Origin: a virus
Strand: one strand, 5' to 3'
IMG/VR virus record: IMGVR_UViG_3300030419_008190
Location: 1-29,206 of that record
Length of the DNA stretch: 29,206 nucleotides
Shown here: piece by piece, positions 7,151 through 15,050 of the stretch
How the letters are laid out: each line of letters begins with the position of its first letter
Position numbering within the stretch: position 1 is the stretch's first letter
Translations under genes and position numbers: made by a program
The notes under the pieces: model-generated
The model's database searches: none
Told to the model about the DNA's origin: nothing
The model's input: the letters and a program-made list of their open reading frames with translations, nothing else

Positions 7151-7302
7151 CTAGAATAATTTTAGATATAGTGCCAAATACAGACTATAATCAATACGTT
7201 TCGAGAAATAAATTAATAAAAGAAGCAAGCAACTTCTCTTTAAGAACATTTCAACAAGCGCAAAAAGACCTTAAAAAAGCAAAACTTAAAGAACTTAAAA
7301 AA

Positions 7303-8568
7303 ATGTCAGACGAAAATGTACAGCCTGTAGATGTCGGGGATGTTCCCACCCCCGGAGAAGCCCCCGCTGCCCCTGCAGCGCCTGCCCCAGAGCCAACACC
7401 AGCAGCTCCTGAATCAAATTCAGTAGAAGAGCCAGTTATTGAACCAACTGAAGCTTCTCAAGACAGCTTTGTAGATGAATACGCTGTAGATGTCCCGGAT
7501 ATTCCTATTCCGGATGAGGAGCCAGATTCTAATACTATAGAGGATGAGTTTGAGGGAGCTTATAAATTTGCTGTTGTTGGAGTAGGGCAAGGAGGCTCCA
7601 GAATCGCACAAACCTTTTGGAGTCTTGGCTATAGGAGAGTAGCTATAATCAACACCGCAAAACAAGATTTAGACCCTATCGATATGCCAACAGAAAACAA
7701 GCTTTTGGTCGGTGGAGACGGAGCAGGAAAGAAACCTGAAGTAGCGGAAGAGATATTCAATGCTCATAGAGAAGACATCTTAGACTTCTTGAAGAGAACG
7801 TTCGGGGACGAATTTGATAGAGTTTTAGTATGTGCTGGAGCAGGTGGTGGAACAGGAGCAGGAGGATGTAGTGTCGTTATAGAAATAGCTCATGACCTAT
7901 GTGAAAGCTTAGGAGTTGAAACTAGGGGAGAGGGAAGCATTGCTAAGGTTGGAGCGATTGTAGCTTTGCCAAGCAAAGCCGAAGGTAACAGAGTCGCTTC
8001 TAATACTAAGAGAACTATGCAAAAGGTTCTAGAGCTAAAGGACCTTGGAGCCTTAACGCCATTAGTGTTATTGGACAACGAGAGGATTAAGCAGATATAT
8101 CCTAAACTTCCTGTTAGAAAATTCTGGGGAACATCCAATAATAGCGTTTGCGCTCTGTTCCACTTGTTTAACAGGATATCAGCGCAGGAATCAGTATATA
8201 CTTCATTTGATAAAGCTGACTTAGAGACCGTATTTGCTTCTGGTATTATCACATTTGGAGCTACCCCTCTCAGAAAATGGGCTCAGCCGACAGATGTTAG
8301 TCAGGCGATTAGAGATAACTTAAAAAAGACTATTTTAGCTGACCTAGATCCATCTTCTGGGGATATTGCGTCTTGCGTCGTGATTGGTAATCAGGACGTA
8401 TTAGACGAACTGCCTCAGGAAAACTTAGAATATGGGTTTGAGCAGTTGACTAGAATTTTAGGAGAAGGTTCTACCGTCCATAGAGGTGTATATAGCGGCA
8501 ACAAGCCGGGCATGATAATCTATACCGCTATAGGAGGGTTAAACGCTCCTAAAGGATTTTCAGATTAA
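7303..8568 (+). CDS. FtsZ/tubulin-family GTPase
   Basis: 421 residues from ATG 7303. The frame stays open upstream to a GTG at 7171, which would add 44 lysine-rich residues; neither start has a clear Shine-Dalgarno. The first 85 residues are acidic and Pro/Ala-rich, so probably flexible. The GTPase core follows: T1 loop VGVGQGGSR at 92-100, INT at 116-118, T3-like GGDGAGKKPEVAEE at 137-150 (as GLGAGxNPExG in FtsZ), the G-box GGGTGAGG at 181-188, and the T7 loop SFDKADLETVF at 301-311. Asp303 and Asp306 match the catalytic NxDxxD Asps of FtsZ. All loops needed for GTP binding and polymerisation-dependent hydrolysis are therefore kept. Phage tubulins are known (PhuZ, TubZ), but this one looks closer to FtsZ. 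It lies between terminase and portal, suggesting a link to capsid or packaging, or interference with host division; this is inference. Confidence 0.85.
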   Translation: MSDENVQPVDVGDVPTPGEAPAAPAAPAPEPTPAAPESNSVEEPVIEPTEASQDSFVDEYAVDVPDIPIPDEEPDSNTIEDEFEGAYKFAVVGVGQGGSRIAQTFWSLGYRRVAIINTAKQDLDPIDMPTENKLLVGGDGAGKKPEVAEEIFNAHREDILDFLKRTFGDEFDRVLVCAGAGGGTGAGGCSVVIEIAHDLCESLGVETRGEGSIAKVGAIVALPSKAEGNRVASNTKRTMQKVLELKDLGALTPLVLLDNERIKQIYPKLPVRKFWGTSNNSVCALFHLFNRISAQESVYTSFDKADLETVFASGIITFGATPLRKWAQPTDVSQAIRDNLKKTILADLDPSSGDIASCVVIGNQDVLDELPQENLEYGFEQLTRILGEGSTVHRGVYSGNKPGMIIYTAIGGLNAPKGFSD

Positions 8569-8581
8569 AAGGTAATACAAA

Positions 8582-10543
8582 ATGGCAGCAAAAAATAAAA
8601 ACGAGCAAATTTTAGGGGAGCCGCTAATGGCCTCCTATACCGATGGAGGCAAAGCTAAACCTCTAAGAGTTTCTACGGCGAGGCAAACTCAGACAAGGAG
8701 AAACAAATCTTCCGTAATAGATAGATCTGATCGATTTGTGAATATTGAGGAAGGGCTAGTCCCTTATCAGTATTCTAAAGGAGTAAAGAACCTGTCTAAT
8801 ATTGACGTTAGAGATGCAGTTATTCTTTGCCAGAAAGCTTACTATAATTTTTCTGTATTTAGAAATACTGTAGATTTGATGACAGAGTTTTCTACTAGCT
8901 CTTTGTATTTTAGCGGAGGTAGTAAAAAGTCTAGATCTTTCTTTACCGCTTTATTTAAAAAAATAAATATAGATAATTTAATAGATCAATTCTTTAGAGA
9001 ATATTATAGGTCAGGAAATGTATTTATATATAGATATGATGCAGATTTAGAATCTGAAGATATATCTAAAATTACTCAAGTATATGGCCTGCAATCAAAA
9101 GCTAGCGTTAAGATACCTGCAAGATATGTAATTTTAAATCCAGCGGACATTCAAATCGGAGGAAACATATCTTTTGTTGCTGGCAAATTTTATAAAGTAT
9201 TAACCGACTACGAATTAGAGAGATTAAAAAATCCAAGAACAGAAGAAGATCAACAGGTATACGACTCTCTTTCCCCAGAAGCTAAAGAAGCTATTAATAA
9301 AAAAGGTAATCATATTGTTTATTTGAATTTAGATTCAGATAGAATATTTCCAGTATTTTATAAAAAACAAGATTACGAACCATTTTCTGTTCCGATGGGT
9401 TATCCAGTTCTAGAAGATATAAATTTTAAAGCTGAATTAAAGAAAATGGATATGGCTCTAACAAGGACAATACAACAAGCTATCCTGTTAGTCACAATGG
9501 GAGCTCCGCCAGATAAAGGAGGAATAAGTCAGAGAAACCTAGAGGCTATGCAGACTTTGTTTGATAACGAGTCTATAGGCAGAGTTTTGATATCGGACTA
9601 TACGACTGAAGCTAAATTTGTAATTCCTGACATAGCAGGGATACTTGATCCTAAAAAATATGCTGTAGTAGAAGACGATATTCGGATGGGCCTTAATAAT
9701 GTTTTAGTTGGCTCAGAAAAATTCGCCAATACGAGTATAAAAGTTCAAGTTTTCATAGAGAGGTTAAAGGGAGCAAGGCAAGCCTTCTTAAATGACTTTT
9801 TGATCCCAGAAATAAGAAGAGTGTCTCAAGCCTTAGGTTTTAAGAGTTACCCTGATCCAAGCTTTCATGATATCGACTTAAAAGACGATTCAACTTACGC
9901 TAGGATATATAACAGATTAATAGAACTAGGTATATTAACACCTGAAGAAGGAATAGAAGCGTTAAGTACTGGTAGGCTTCCGACTCCAACTGAATCTATG
10001 GAGTCTCAAGAGGACTACAGAGAATTGAGAGACAAAGGGTTCTACGAACCTATAATGGGAGGACCTCATTCAAATTCTCCAAACGAAGAGAACCAAGAGG
10101 TGGTAGATAAAGAGACGGAAGAGGCCCCCAAGAAGAAAAAGCCTGACAATTCTGGAATGGTTGGTAGGCCTCCCGGGACAACAGGAATCCCGCAGCAGAG
10201 CAAAAAGGTCAGCCCAATAGGTGCTACTTTTAGTTTAACTAAAATTCAAGAAAACTTGGCGAGCTCCGAAAAGCTTCTCAAAGAAGTCGAAGGAGCGCTT
10301 AGGAAGAAACACGGGTTGAGAAAAATGTCCAGAAAGCAGAAAGAAGTCGCTCAAGAAATCTCTAATATCATTGTAGCGAACGAAAACCCGCAAAACTGGA
10401 GCTCTAAAGTAGAGAGTTATATAGAACATCCGAAAGATACCAATCCGGAAAGAATTAAAGAGATCGACTCTATAGCTTGTGAACATAGCGTAGATTACTT
10501 TTTAGCTAGCATACTCTACTTAAGTAAAAATGAGCAACAGTAG
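8582..10543 (+). CDS. Portal protein
   Basis: 653 residues. The N-terminal 420 residues fit a phage portal: SNIDVRDAVILCQKAYYNFSVFRNTVDLMTEF near 75-105, an RSGNVFIYRY strand pair, a KIPARYVILNPADIQIGG wing segment, then TRTIQQAILLVTMGAPP and a stem/crown-like helix rich in basic residues. Such proteins form the dodecameric ring through which DNA enters the head. The C-terminal 170 residues are an addition: an acidic and lysine-rich linker with GRPPGT, often seen in portal tails, then a separate helical segment (LTKIQENLASSEKLLKEVEGAL). Position two genes after terL supports the call. A weak AAAGG lies 9 bases before the ATG. The gene overlaps the next one by 14 bases. No capsid protease or major capsid gene follows in this window. 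Confidence 0.82.
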   Translation: MAAKNKNEQILGEPLMASYTDGGKAKPLRVSTARQTQTRRNKSSVIDRSDRFVNIEEGLVPYQYSKGVKNLSNIDVRDAVILCQKAYYNFSVFRNTVDLMTEFSTSSLYFSGGSKKSRSFFTALFKKINIDNLIDQFFREYYRSGNVFIYRYDADLESEDISKITQVYGLQSKASVKIPARYVILNPADIQIGGNISFVAGKFYKVLTDYELERLKNPRTEEDQQVYDSLSPEAKEAINKKGNHIVYLNLDSDRIFPVFYKKQDYEPFSVPMGYPVLEDINFKAELKKMDMALTRTIQQAILLVTMGAPPDKGGISQRNLEAMQTLFDNESIGRVLISDYTTEAKFVIPDIAGILDPKKYAVVEDDIRMGLNNVLVGSEKFANTSIKVQVFIERLKGARQAFLNDFLIPEIRRVSQALGFKSYPDPSFHDIDLKDDSTYARIYNRLIELGILTPEEGIEALSTGRLPTPTESMESQEDYRELRDKGFYEPIMGGPHSNSPNEENQEVVDKETEEAPKKKKPDNSGMVGRPPGTTGIPQQSKKVSPIGATFSLTKIQENLASSEKLLKEVEGALRKKHGLRKMSRKQKEVAQEISNIIVANENPQNWSSKVESYIEHPKDTNPERIKEIDSIACEHSVDYFLASILYLSKNEQQ

Positions 10544-12599
10544 TGTCAGGAATGTTGTTAGGTATAATTGCCAATCTCTGTTTTTAGGTCCATCGCCAGA
10601 AACAGGTTATCATTTCATTAGTTATACTGGAGAGCTCAACAACGACTCTTCTGAATTAATAAAAAATCACAATCTACTCAAAGAGATAACTAGAGTACAA
10701 GATTTTGGATATTCTATTTCTTTTAATAGAACTGATATAACTCAATTAGGAATTAAAGGGCTGCTGGCTAGGCCTAATATAAACTACCCGCAAGTAGAAT
10801 TAAATTTTAGTTATTTGCCCAACGGTCTAAGAAACGAGGCTAGGTTGGGCTTCCATGTTAATTACGGTCAATTCGAATACCCTCATACCGGGAAAGCTTT
10901 TTATAAAAAAAATGATCAAGTATGTTTGTTATCAGGTTTTGATACAAGAAGCTTAGCTTATGTTGATTATACTGGAGTTGGGAACGTATGGCCTGAAGTT
11001 GGAACGTCTGCTGGCGGCAGTGGCGCTATGGCCGGAGCAGACAGATTCTGGCCACCGTACATATATAGAGATAGAAGAAATATATACGCTATAATAACAG
11101 ACGGAGACAGCGGGGATCAAGATGCTCACCAAAAACCATTAAGAGAGATTTTTAACGTCGATGATACCGTACAACAGATTGACCCCAACAGCGCGAGTCA
11201 TAATTTAATATCTTTCGGGGACTGCTACTTATCTAGATATAGCGTAACCGCTCAAGTTGGCGATGTGATGAGGGCTAACGTTGCTTATGTAGCTGAGAAT
11301 GTCGAATTCCATAGCGGTGCAAGTGGAAAATGCATACCAGCTTTAAACTTAAAGACAGGGTCAACATTCGTAGACGTTGCTGCTGATGGTTTTATAGCAA
11401 GGCCAGAGGCTACAAGCTCTGCATATACATATTTCAAAAATACTCAAAATGGAAACCCTCTATATTTTCCTCCGGGAAACTATACGTTATCTCATTACTC
11501 GGGATCTTATTTTGCTTACGACTCAGGAGACTCACGCTTTAACAACTTCGGCGGAAGCGGAGATAATGTTGGAATAGATGTTAGGTTCACTAATGCAAGC
11601 GAATTTGGATATGTTGACTCGGTATATAAAGATGTCTCTCAGTCTGCTGGCCATTCTAAAACAATTATTTCAGGAATGGGTCACGCATTGAGTGGCTACA
11701 ACTCTGGCAATCTCCCCTCAGATACTACCATTGTCCACGGAGGGGGTAAGATAGGGGTGAGGGTTTCAGATTTAAACAGAGGAGCAACTCCTGTTCCTAC
11801 TGGTTTTGAAGGAGCCAGCGCAACTGGCCCGTATACTTTAGGGGATGGTATACTCGCATACAAGCTCACTGCGCCAGATGATATATGTACAAGAATGGTG
11901 ACGCCTTTGGAATTTCCAGATGAAGGACCGACAGCGTTTAGACAAGGGGACTTAACCATGAAAGTTCCTAATGACATAAGTGGAATGGGTGTCGACTTTG
12001 ACGACGCTCATATTCAATCCTTCACGATAGACTTAGACTTAAACAGGGACATGATGGATTCACTGTCTTACAAGCATCCTGTTTACAGGGGAGTTAATTT
12101 TCCGGTATTTGCTAATTTGAATTTTATAACTATTGTAAAAGACTCTACTACTGGGAGTCTGTGTGACACAATGAAGAGAAATGATAACTATGATTTTCAG
12201 ATTAAGGTAAAAAATTCATGCGACGTTAACTTTTCTTCGAAAGGCTCTGTTGTAACAGGAATGGCTAACCCACATCAAGCAGGGACATTACCTCTTCATC
12301 AAGATTTAGATAATATTGTATATGAATTTAAAAAAGCTAAATTCTTGGGGGCGAACTTCACTTCTTCTATAGGAGGATTTAAGCGAGGAGATTTTAATTT
12401 TGCAGTAGAAATTGATCCAGATGACTTATCTAAAGGATTATTTATAAGCGGATTATTGAATGTAGAGAAAATAGAAGACTTCTTTCTAATGGAAGGAAAT
12501 AGCTCGGGAGGAGATCAAAATGGAGGATTTTTACAGAGAGAAGGAGGAAATGCTCAAGATAAATCTCTATTAGTAACGAATTTAAATCCACTATATTAA
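10530..12599 (+). CDS. Tail-tube-like structural protein with duplicated fold
   Basis: 689 residues. Residues 56-96 (VQDFGYSISFNRTDITQLG, then PQVELNFSYL) and 232-260 (CYLSRYSVTAQVGDV, then ANVAYVAENVEF) resemble the two beta-sheet halves of phage tail-tube subunits. A second copy occurs at 495-535 (IQSFTIDLDLNRDMMDSLS, then FPVFANLNFITIV) and 605-633 (FLGANFTSSIGGFKRGDF, then NFAVEIDP). The two copies flank about 230 residues rich in Gly, Ser, Asp and Tyr, which look like a surface-exposed insert. One polypeptide would thus supply two tube-fold units, as in trimeric rather than hexameric tail tubes. Virion location is inferred from the neighbours (portal before, fibre after). Capsid or baseplate roles remain possible because no other tail gene is visible. 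The start overlaps the portal gene by 14 bases. Confidence 0.55.
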   Translation: MSNSSVRNVVRYNCQSLFLGPSPETGYHFISYTGELNNDSSELIKNHNLLKEITRVQDFGYSISFNRTDITQLGIKGLLARPNINYPQVELNFSYLPNGLRNEARLGFHVNYGQFEYPHTGKAFYKKNDQVCLLSGFDTRSLAYVDYTGVGNVWPEVGTSAGGSGAMAGADRFWPPYIYRDRRNIYAIITDGDSGDQDAHQKPLREIFNVDDTVQQIDPNSASHNLISFGDCYLSRYSVTAQVGDVMRANVAYVAENVEFHSGASGKCIPALNLKTGSTFVDVAADGFIARPEATSSAYTYFKNTQNGNPLYFPPGNYTLSHYSGSYFAYDSGDSRFNNFGGSGDNVGIDVRFTNASEFGYVDSVYKDVSQSAGHSKTIISGMGHALSGYNSGNLPSDTTIVHGGGKIGVRVSDLNRGATPVPTGFEGASATGPYTLGDGILAYKLTAPDDICTRMVTPLEFPDEGPTAFRQGDLTMKVPNDISGMGVDFDDAHIQSFTIDLDLNRDMMDSLSYKHPVYRGVNFPVFANLNFITIVKDSTTGSLCDTMKRNDNYDFQIKVKNSCDVNFSSKGSVVTGMANPHQAGTLPLHQDLDNIVYEFKKAKFLGANFTSSIGGFKRGDFNFAVEIDPDDLSKGLFISGLLNVEKIEDFFLMEGNSSGGDQNGGFLQREGGNAQDKSLLVTNLNPLY

Positions 12600-12607
12600 G
12601 TGTAACT
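12599..12607 (+). promoter_or_regulatory. AGTGTAACT element before the fibre gene
   Basis: TTAAGTGTAACT begins within the stop codon of the tail-tube-like gene and ends 16 bases before the fibre ATG. TAAGTGTAACT is shared exactly with the element at 2066-2076. It would allow separate late expression of the fibre. Confidence 0.42.
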
Positions 12608-12610
12608 ATA

Positions 12611-12620
12611 AAGGAAAAGG
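12611..12620 (+). promoter_or_regulatory. Strong ribosome-binding site of the fibre gene
   Basis: AAGGAAAAGG, two AAGG-type cores in a row, ends 3 bases before the ATG at 12624, with the first core 8 bases away. It is the best Shine-Dalgarno in the plus-strand block, where most starts rely on overlap or have no clear site. Confidence 0.55.
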
Positions 12621-12623
12621 TAA

Positions 12624-14627
12624 ATGGCTAACAAAAAAATATCTCAGTTAGATCGAGTAACGACTCATACGTCAGACGATCTGGTAGCGGTAGTAAACAA
12701 TGGGTTTACTCAAAAAACTACTCTGTACGATCTTGACAGGTGGTTCCTTGGGAGCAGCTGTGACGGGGACATTTTCGTAAGTGGTAATCTGATAGCCGGA
12801 TGCATAAACACAGGAGCGGGAAGCAATTATAGTATTCTAGGTGGAAAACACAACAGAGTATCCGGTGATTTCTCTTCAATAGGAGCAGGGGAAAATAATT
12901 TAATATCAGGGCACGCATACGATGTAAGTCACGCTGATGCAGACTATAACTTTATTGGCGGTGGAGCAAATAACACATTACAAGGAAGAAAGTCATTTAT
13001 TGGAGCGGGAGATAACAACGAAATTTTTCCCGGGGCCTTAAGAAGTACTATTACAGCAGGAACGGCTAATAAAATAAGAACCGACTCTGATACCTCATTT
13101 ATAGGAGCTGGAAATGCTAACATAATAGGAGGAGGGGATAGCAATACAATAGCAGGTGGAGGTAATCATTTAATATCTGGAGCTGGAAACTTCATAGGAG
13201 GAGGGGACAGTAATACAATTAAAGCCCAAGACGCTAACAGCTTTCTATATGGCTTTATTGGTGGAGGGTATAGCAACTTATTGTCTGGCGACGGAAGTGA
13301 TTACTCTTCTATCGTAGGCGGATATGATAACACCTTAGTAGAGTCGTCCTATTCAACAATACTCAACGGAAACCAAAACTCTTTATATAACGGAGATGGT
13401 ACAACAGTAGGCGGCTATCAAAATACTGTTACTGGAGACTACAATGTGGTATTTGGATACGAAAATAATGTTTCGGGCTCTAGGAATTTTGTTTTCGGAA
13501 GGAATGTCCAATTAGAGCCAAGTGGATCAGACTCTCAAAACGGGCAAGTTGTTTTCGGGGACTCCAGCTCAGCACCAACGAAAACTTTTGGCAACAAGTC
13601 CATGACTCTAGACTTCGAAAGTGGTGTTCATATTTCGGAGGGTCAATTGCATGTGCATGATATGCGGGGAGAGTCCGCCATCTTAACTAACGACAAATAT
13701 CTTGCCTATAATGTTGAAGAAGGGGTTATATATACGATTAACACAAACTTGGCTTCTGGAGGCGGAGGAGGCAGCGGCCCGACTGGCCCAACAGGAGCTC
13801 AAGGCCCTCAAGGGTCTTCAGGAACTTCAGGAGCAGTAGGACCCACTGGGGCTACAGGCCCGCAAGGAGCTACAGGACCTCAAGGGGCGACTGGGCCTCA
13901 AGGAAATACAGGTAATACAGGCCCTCAAGGAAATACAGGTCCTAGCGGAACTTCAGGAACCTCAGGAACTTCTGGTTCTTCAGGTTCCTCTGGAACTTCA
14001 GGGACATCTGGCGCAGGAATAAACTTTACGTCGATAGCAAATCAAGCTGTCTTATATGAGAAAGACGATGCTGTTCTAGGAGACGCTGAACTCAAGTTCG
14101 CCCCGTCAGACGAATCTCCTTATGGACTTATCCTTGATGGAGCTAGGATAGTTTTGGGTGATGAAAATTCATTAACAGCTGATGGCAGTGCTTATGACAG
14201 TTCTAGTGACGCCTTGAACCTCAACGCAAGAACAATGAATCAGTACTCTTTGAGAGTTGATTCGAATGGTGCTGCCGGTGGAGATATTTATATAAATATT
14301 CAAAATATGGATGTTGGTCAAAGCTTTTTGTTGACTCTATATAATGAAGATGGAGCTTCAGGAATCGGAATGGATTTATTCCTTCAATTTGATGGAACAG
14401 ATATTGCCAGTATGGATGCTTCGGCCACTACTATGTTTTTAAGCAAGTGTAAGCCACATGCTACCCAGAGGACATTTGCAGAGCCAGCAAGAATTAGTGG
14501 TAAAGCTTTGCATAGGCTAGAGTTCCAGAAGATTCAACTAAGCGCTTCTAAGACCGCGATACTATGGAACGAAGATGTATTCGGAGAAGTAGGAGCGGGG
14601 GCCTATCCTAACACACTAAGCGTATAG
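12624..14627 (+). CDS. Tail fibre / adhesin with glycine-rich repeats and collagen-like stalk
   Basis: 667 residues. Residues 1-42 ([20 protein letters not shown], then TTLYDL) are the short N-terminal module often found at the start of phage fibre proteins, probably for virion attachment. Residues 70-292 hold about 14 degenerate repeats of the type (S/F)-hIGGGxxNxI, as in the beta-roll heads of trimeric adhesins. Residues 385-463 form a Gly-X-Y stalk: collagen-type GPT, GPQ and GAT triplets, then GTS and GSS triplets. Residues 464-667 form a C-terminal domain that may be the receptor-binding tip. The product should be a trimeric fibre. No chaperone or tail-fibre assembly gene follows. The threonine-rich triplets could be sites for sugar addition, and two glycosyltransferases are encoded nearby, but no link is shown. 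Confidence 0.8.
   Translation: MANKKISQLDRVTTHTSDDLVAVVNNGFTQKTTLYDLDRWFLGSSCDGDIFVSGNLIAGCINTGAGSNYSILGGKHNRVSGDFSSIGAGENNLISGHAYDVSHADADYNFIGGGANNTLQGRKSFIGAGDNNEIFPGALRSTITAGTANKIRTDSDTSFIGAGNANIIGGGDSNTIAGGGNHLISGAGNFIGGGDSNTIKAQDANSFLYGFIGGGYSNLLSGDGSDYSSIVGGYDNTLVESSYSTILNGNQNSLYNGDGTTVGGYQNTVTGDYNVVFGYENNVSGSRNFVFGRNVQLEPSGSDSQNGQVVFGDSSSAPTKTFGNKSMTLDFESGVHISEGQLHVHDMRGESAILTNDKYLAYNVEEGVIYTINTNLASGGGGGSGPTGPTGAQGPQGSSGTSGAVGPTGATGPQGATGPQGATGPQGNTGNTGPQGNTGPSGTSGTSGTSGSSGSSGTSGTSGAGINFTSIANQAVLYEKDDAVLGDAELKFAPSDESPYGLILDGARIVLGDENSLTADGSAYDSSSDALNLNARTMNQYSLRVDSNGAAGGDIYINIQNMDVGQSFLLTLYNEDGASGIGMDLFLQFDGTDIASMDASATTMFLSKCKPHATQRTFAEPARISGKALHRLEFQKIQLSASKTAILWNEDVFGEVGAGAYPNTLSV
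12831..13500 (+). repeat. Degenerate IGGGxxN coding repeats in the fibre
   Basis: About 14 imperfect copies of a unit encoding (S/F)-hIGGGxxNxI occur, for example [26 protein letters not shown] and [13 protein letters not shown]. Near-identical DNA stretches such as AGGAGGGGA(T/C)AG(C/T)AATACAAT at 13130-13150 and 13196-13218 show recent duplication of at least one unit. Unit length varies from about 13 to 25 residues. Confidence 0.6.
13776..14012 (+). repeat. Collagen-like Gly-X-Y coding repeat
   Basis: About 26 consecutive triplets with Gly in every first position. The first half is [12 protein letters not shown] (collagen-like) and the second half is GTS/GSS. The DNA carries short direct repeats such as ACAGGCCCTCAAGGAAATAC, so the number of units may vary between related phages. 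Confidence 0.85.
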
Positions 14628-14629
14628 CA

Positions 14630-14641
14630 GATTAATTAATC
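14630..14641. other. 12-base AT-rich palindrome at the convergent junction
   Basis: GATTAATTAATC is a perfect palindrome. It sits between the fibre stop (14625-14627) and the end of the opposite-strand gene (14636-14638 is that gene's stop). It has no GC stem, so it is not a typical intrinsic terminator. The two blocks converge with only 8 bases between stops and no other terminator-like hairpin was seen. Confidence 0.35.
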
Positions 14642-14788
14642 GTAACTATCAAGTTCTTCTTCGATTTGGATTTTGACTTCATCCTTGTCTAGAAGTTCTT
14701 TGAACTTTTTGATCACAGCAGTCTTAGCTTCTTTTAGGGAAGGAGCTTCAACCTCTACTTCGCTTTTTATTCTGGCGGAATAAATCAT
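14636..14788 (-). CDS. 50-residue charged protein of unknown function
   Basis: ATG at 14788, four bases after the stop of the preceding gene. A longer frame to 14929 exists but would overlap that gene almost fully, so it is rejected. The product (MIYSARIKSEVEVEAPSLKE at the N-terminus) shows a beta strand, a short helix (EAKTAVIKKFKELLD) and a final strand ending in acidic residues. This beta-alpha-beta outline and the phrase SLKEAKTAVIKKF resemble small phage proteins that have only DUF names. No function is suggested. It is the last gene of the minus-strand block. Confidence 0.6.
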   Translation of the reverse strand: MIYSARIKSEVEVEAPSLKEAKTAVIKKFKELLDKDEVKIQIEEELDSYD

Positions 14789-14792
14789 AAAA

Positions 14793-15050
14793 TTATTTGA
14801 TGCGTCGACGTAAAAGAAGGGGGTCAAAATTATCGTTACTATCGTAAGCAAAGGGTTCCCATCCCTTAGGAATATTTTTGGTATTGGATGTTTTAAACTC
14901 CCATTGCTGATTTGCATCCCAAGGAACAATTTCGAGCTTTTTCAACAAATCAACAGTTGGTTCTTTTGAGGCTCCTGTTCCAAGCACTATGGTAGTGGTT
15001 AATAACGCCCCAATTGCGAATGACTTCCACTCAAGTAGTTTCATAATCAT
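14793..15050 (-). CDS. Small secreted or membrane-anchored protein
   Basis: 85 residues from ATG 15050, which overlaps the upstream TGA (ATGA). A second ATG two codons on (MKLLEW) is an equally good start. Residues about 8-27 are hydrophobic after one Lys (FAIGALLTTTIVLGTGA), as in a signal peptide or an N-terminal anchor. There is no lipobox cysteine. The mature part has WEFKTSNTKNIPKGWEPFAY, a pattern known from short proteins of DUF4177 type, and a basic LLLRRRIK C-terminus. Function is unknown. An exported or envelope-associated product is suggested by the leader. Confidence 0.62.
   Translation of the reverse strand: MIMKLLEWKSFAIGALLTTTIVLGTGASKEPTVDLLKKLEIVPWDANQQWEFKTSNTKNIPKGWEPFAYDSNDNFDPLLLRRRIK

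Noticed and set aside
7890-8252. Antisense open frame of 120 codons in the FtsZ-like gene
   Set aside because: It is opposite a well-supported GTPase gene and lacks a recognisable product; it is a shadow frame.
11696-11977. Antisense open frame of 93 codons in the tail-tube-like gene
   Set aside because: It follows the codon bias of the opposite strand and has no start signal or known domain.
13776-14012. Direct repeats that could suggest a CRISPR or tandem array
   Set aside because: They encode in-frame Gly-X-Y triplets in the fibre; there are no regular spacers.
14789-14929. Longer N-terminus for the 50-residue minus-strand protein
   Set aside because: It would overlap the upstream small secreted protein almost fully; the internal ATG after that gene's stop is the natural start.
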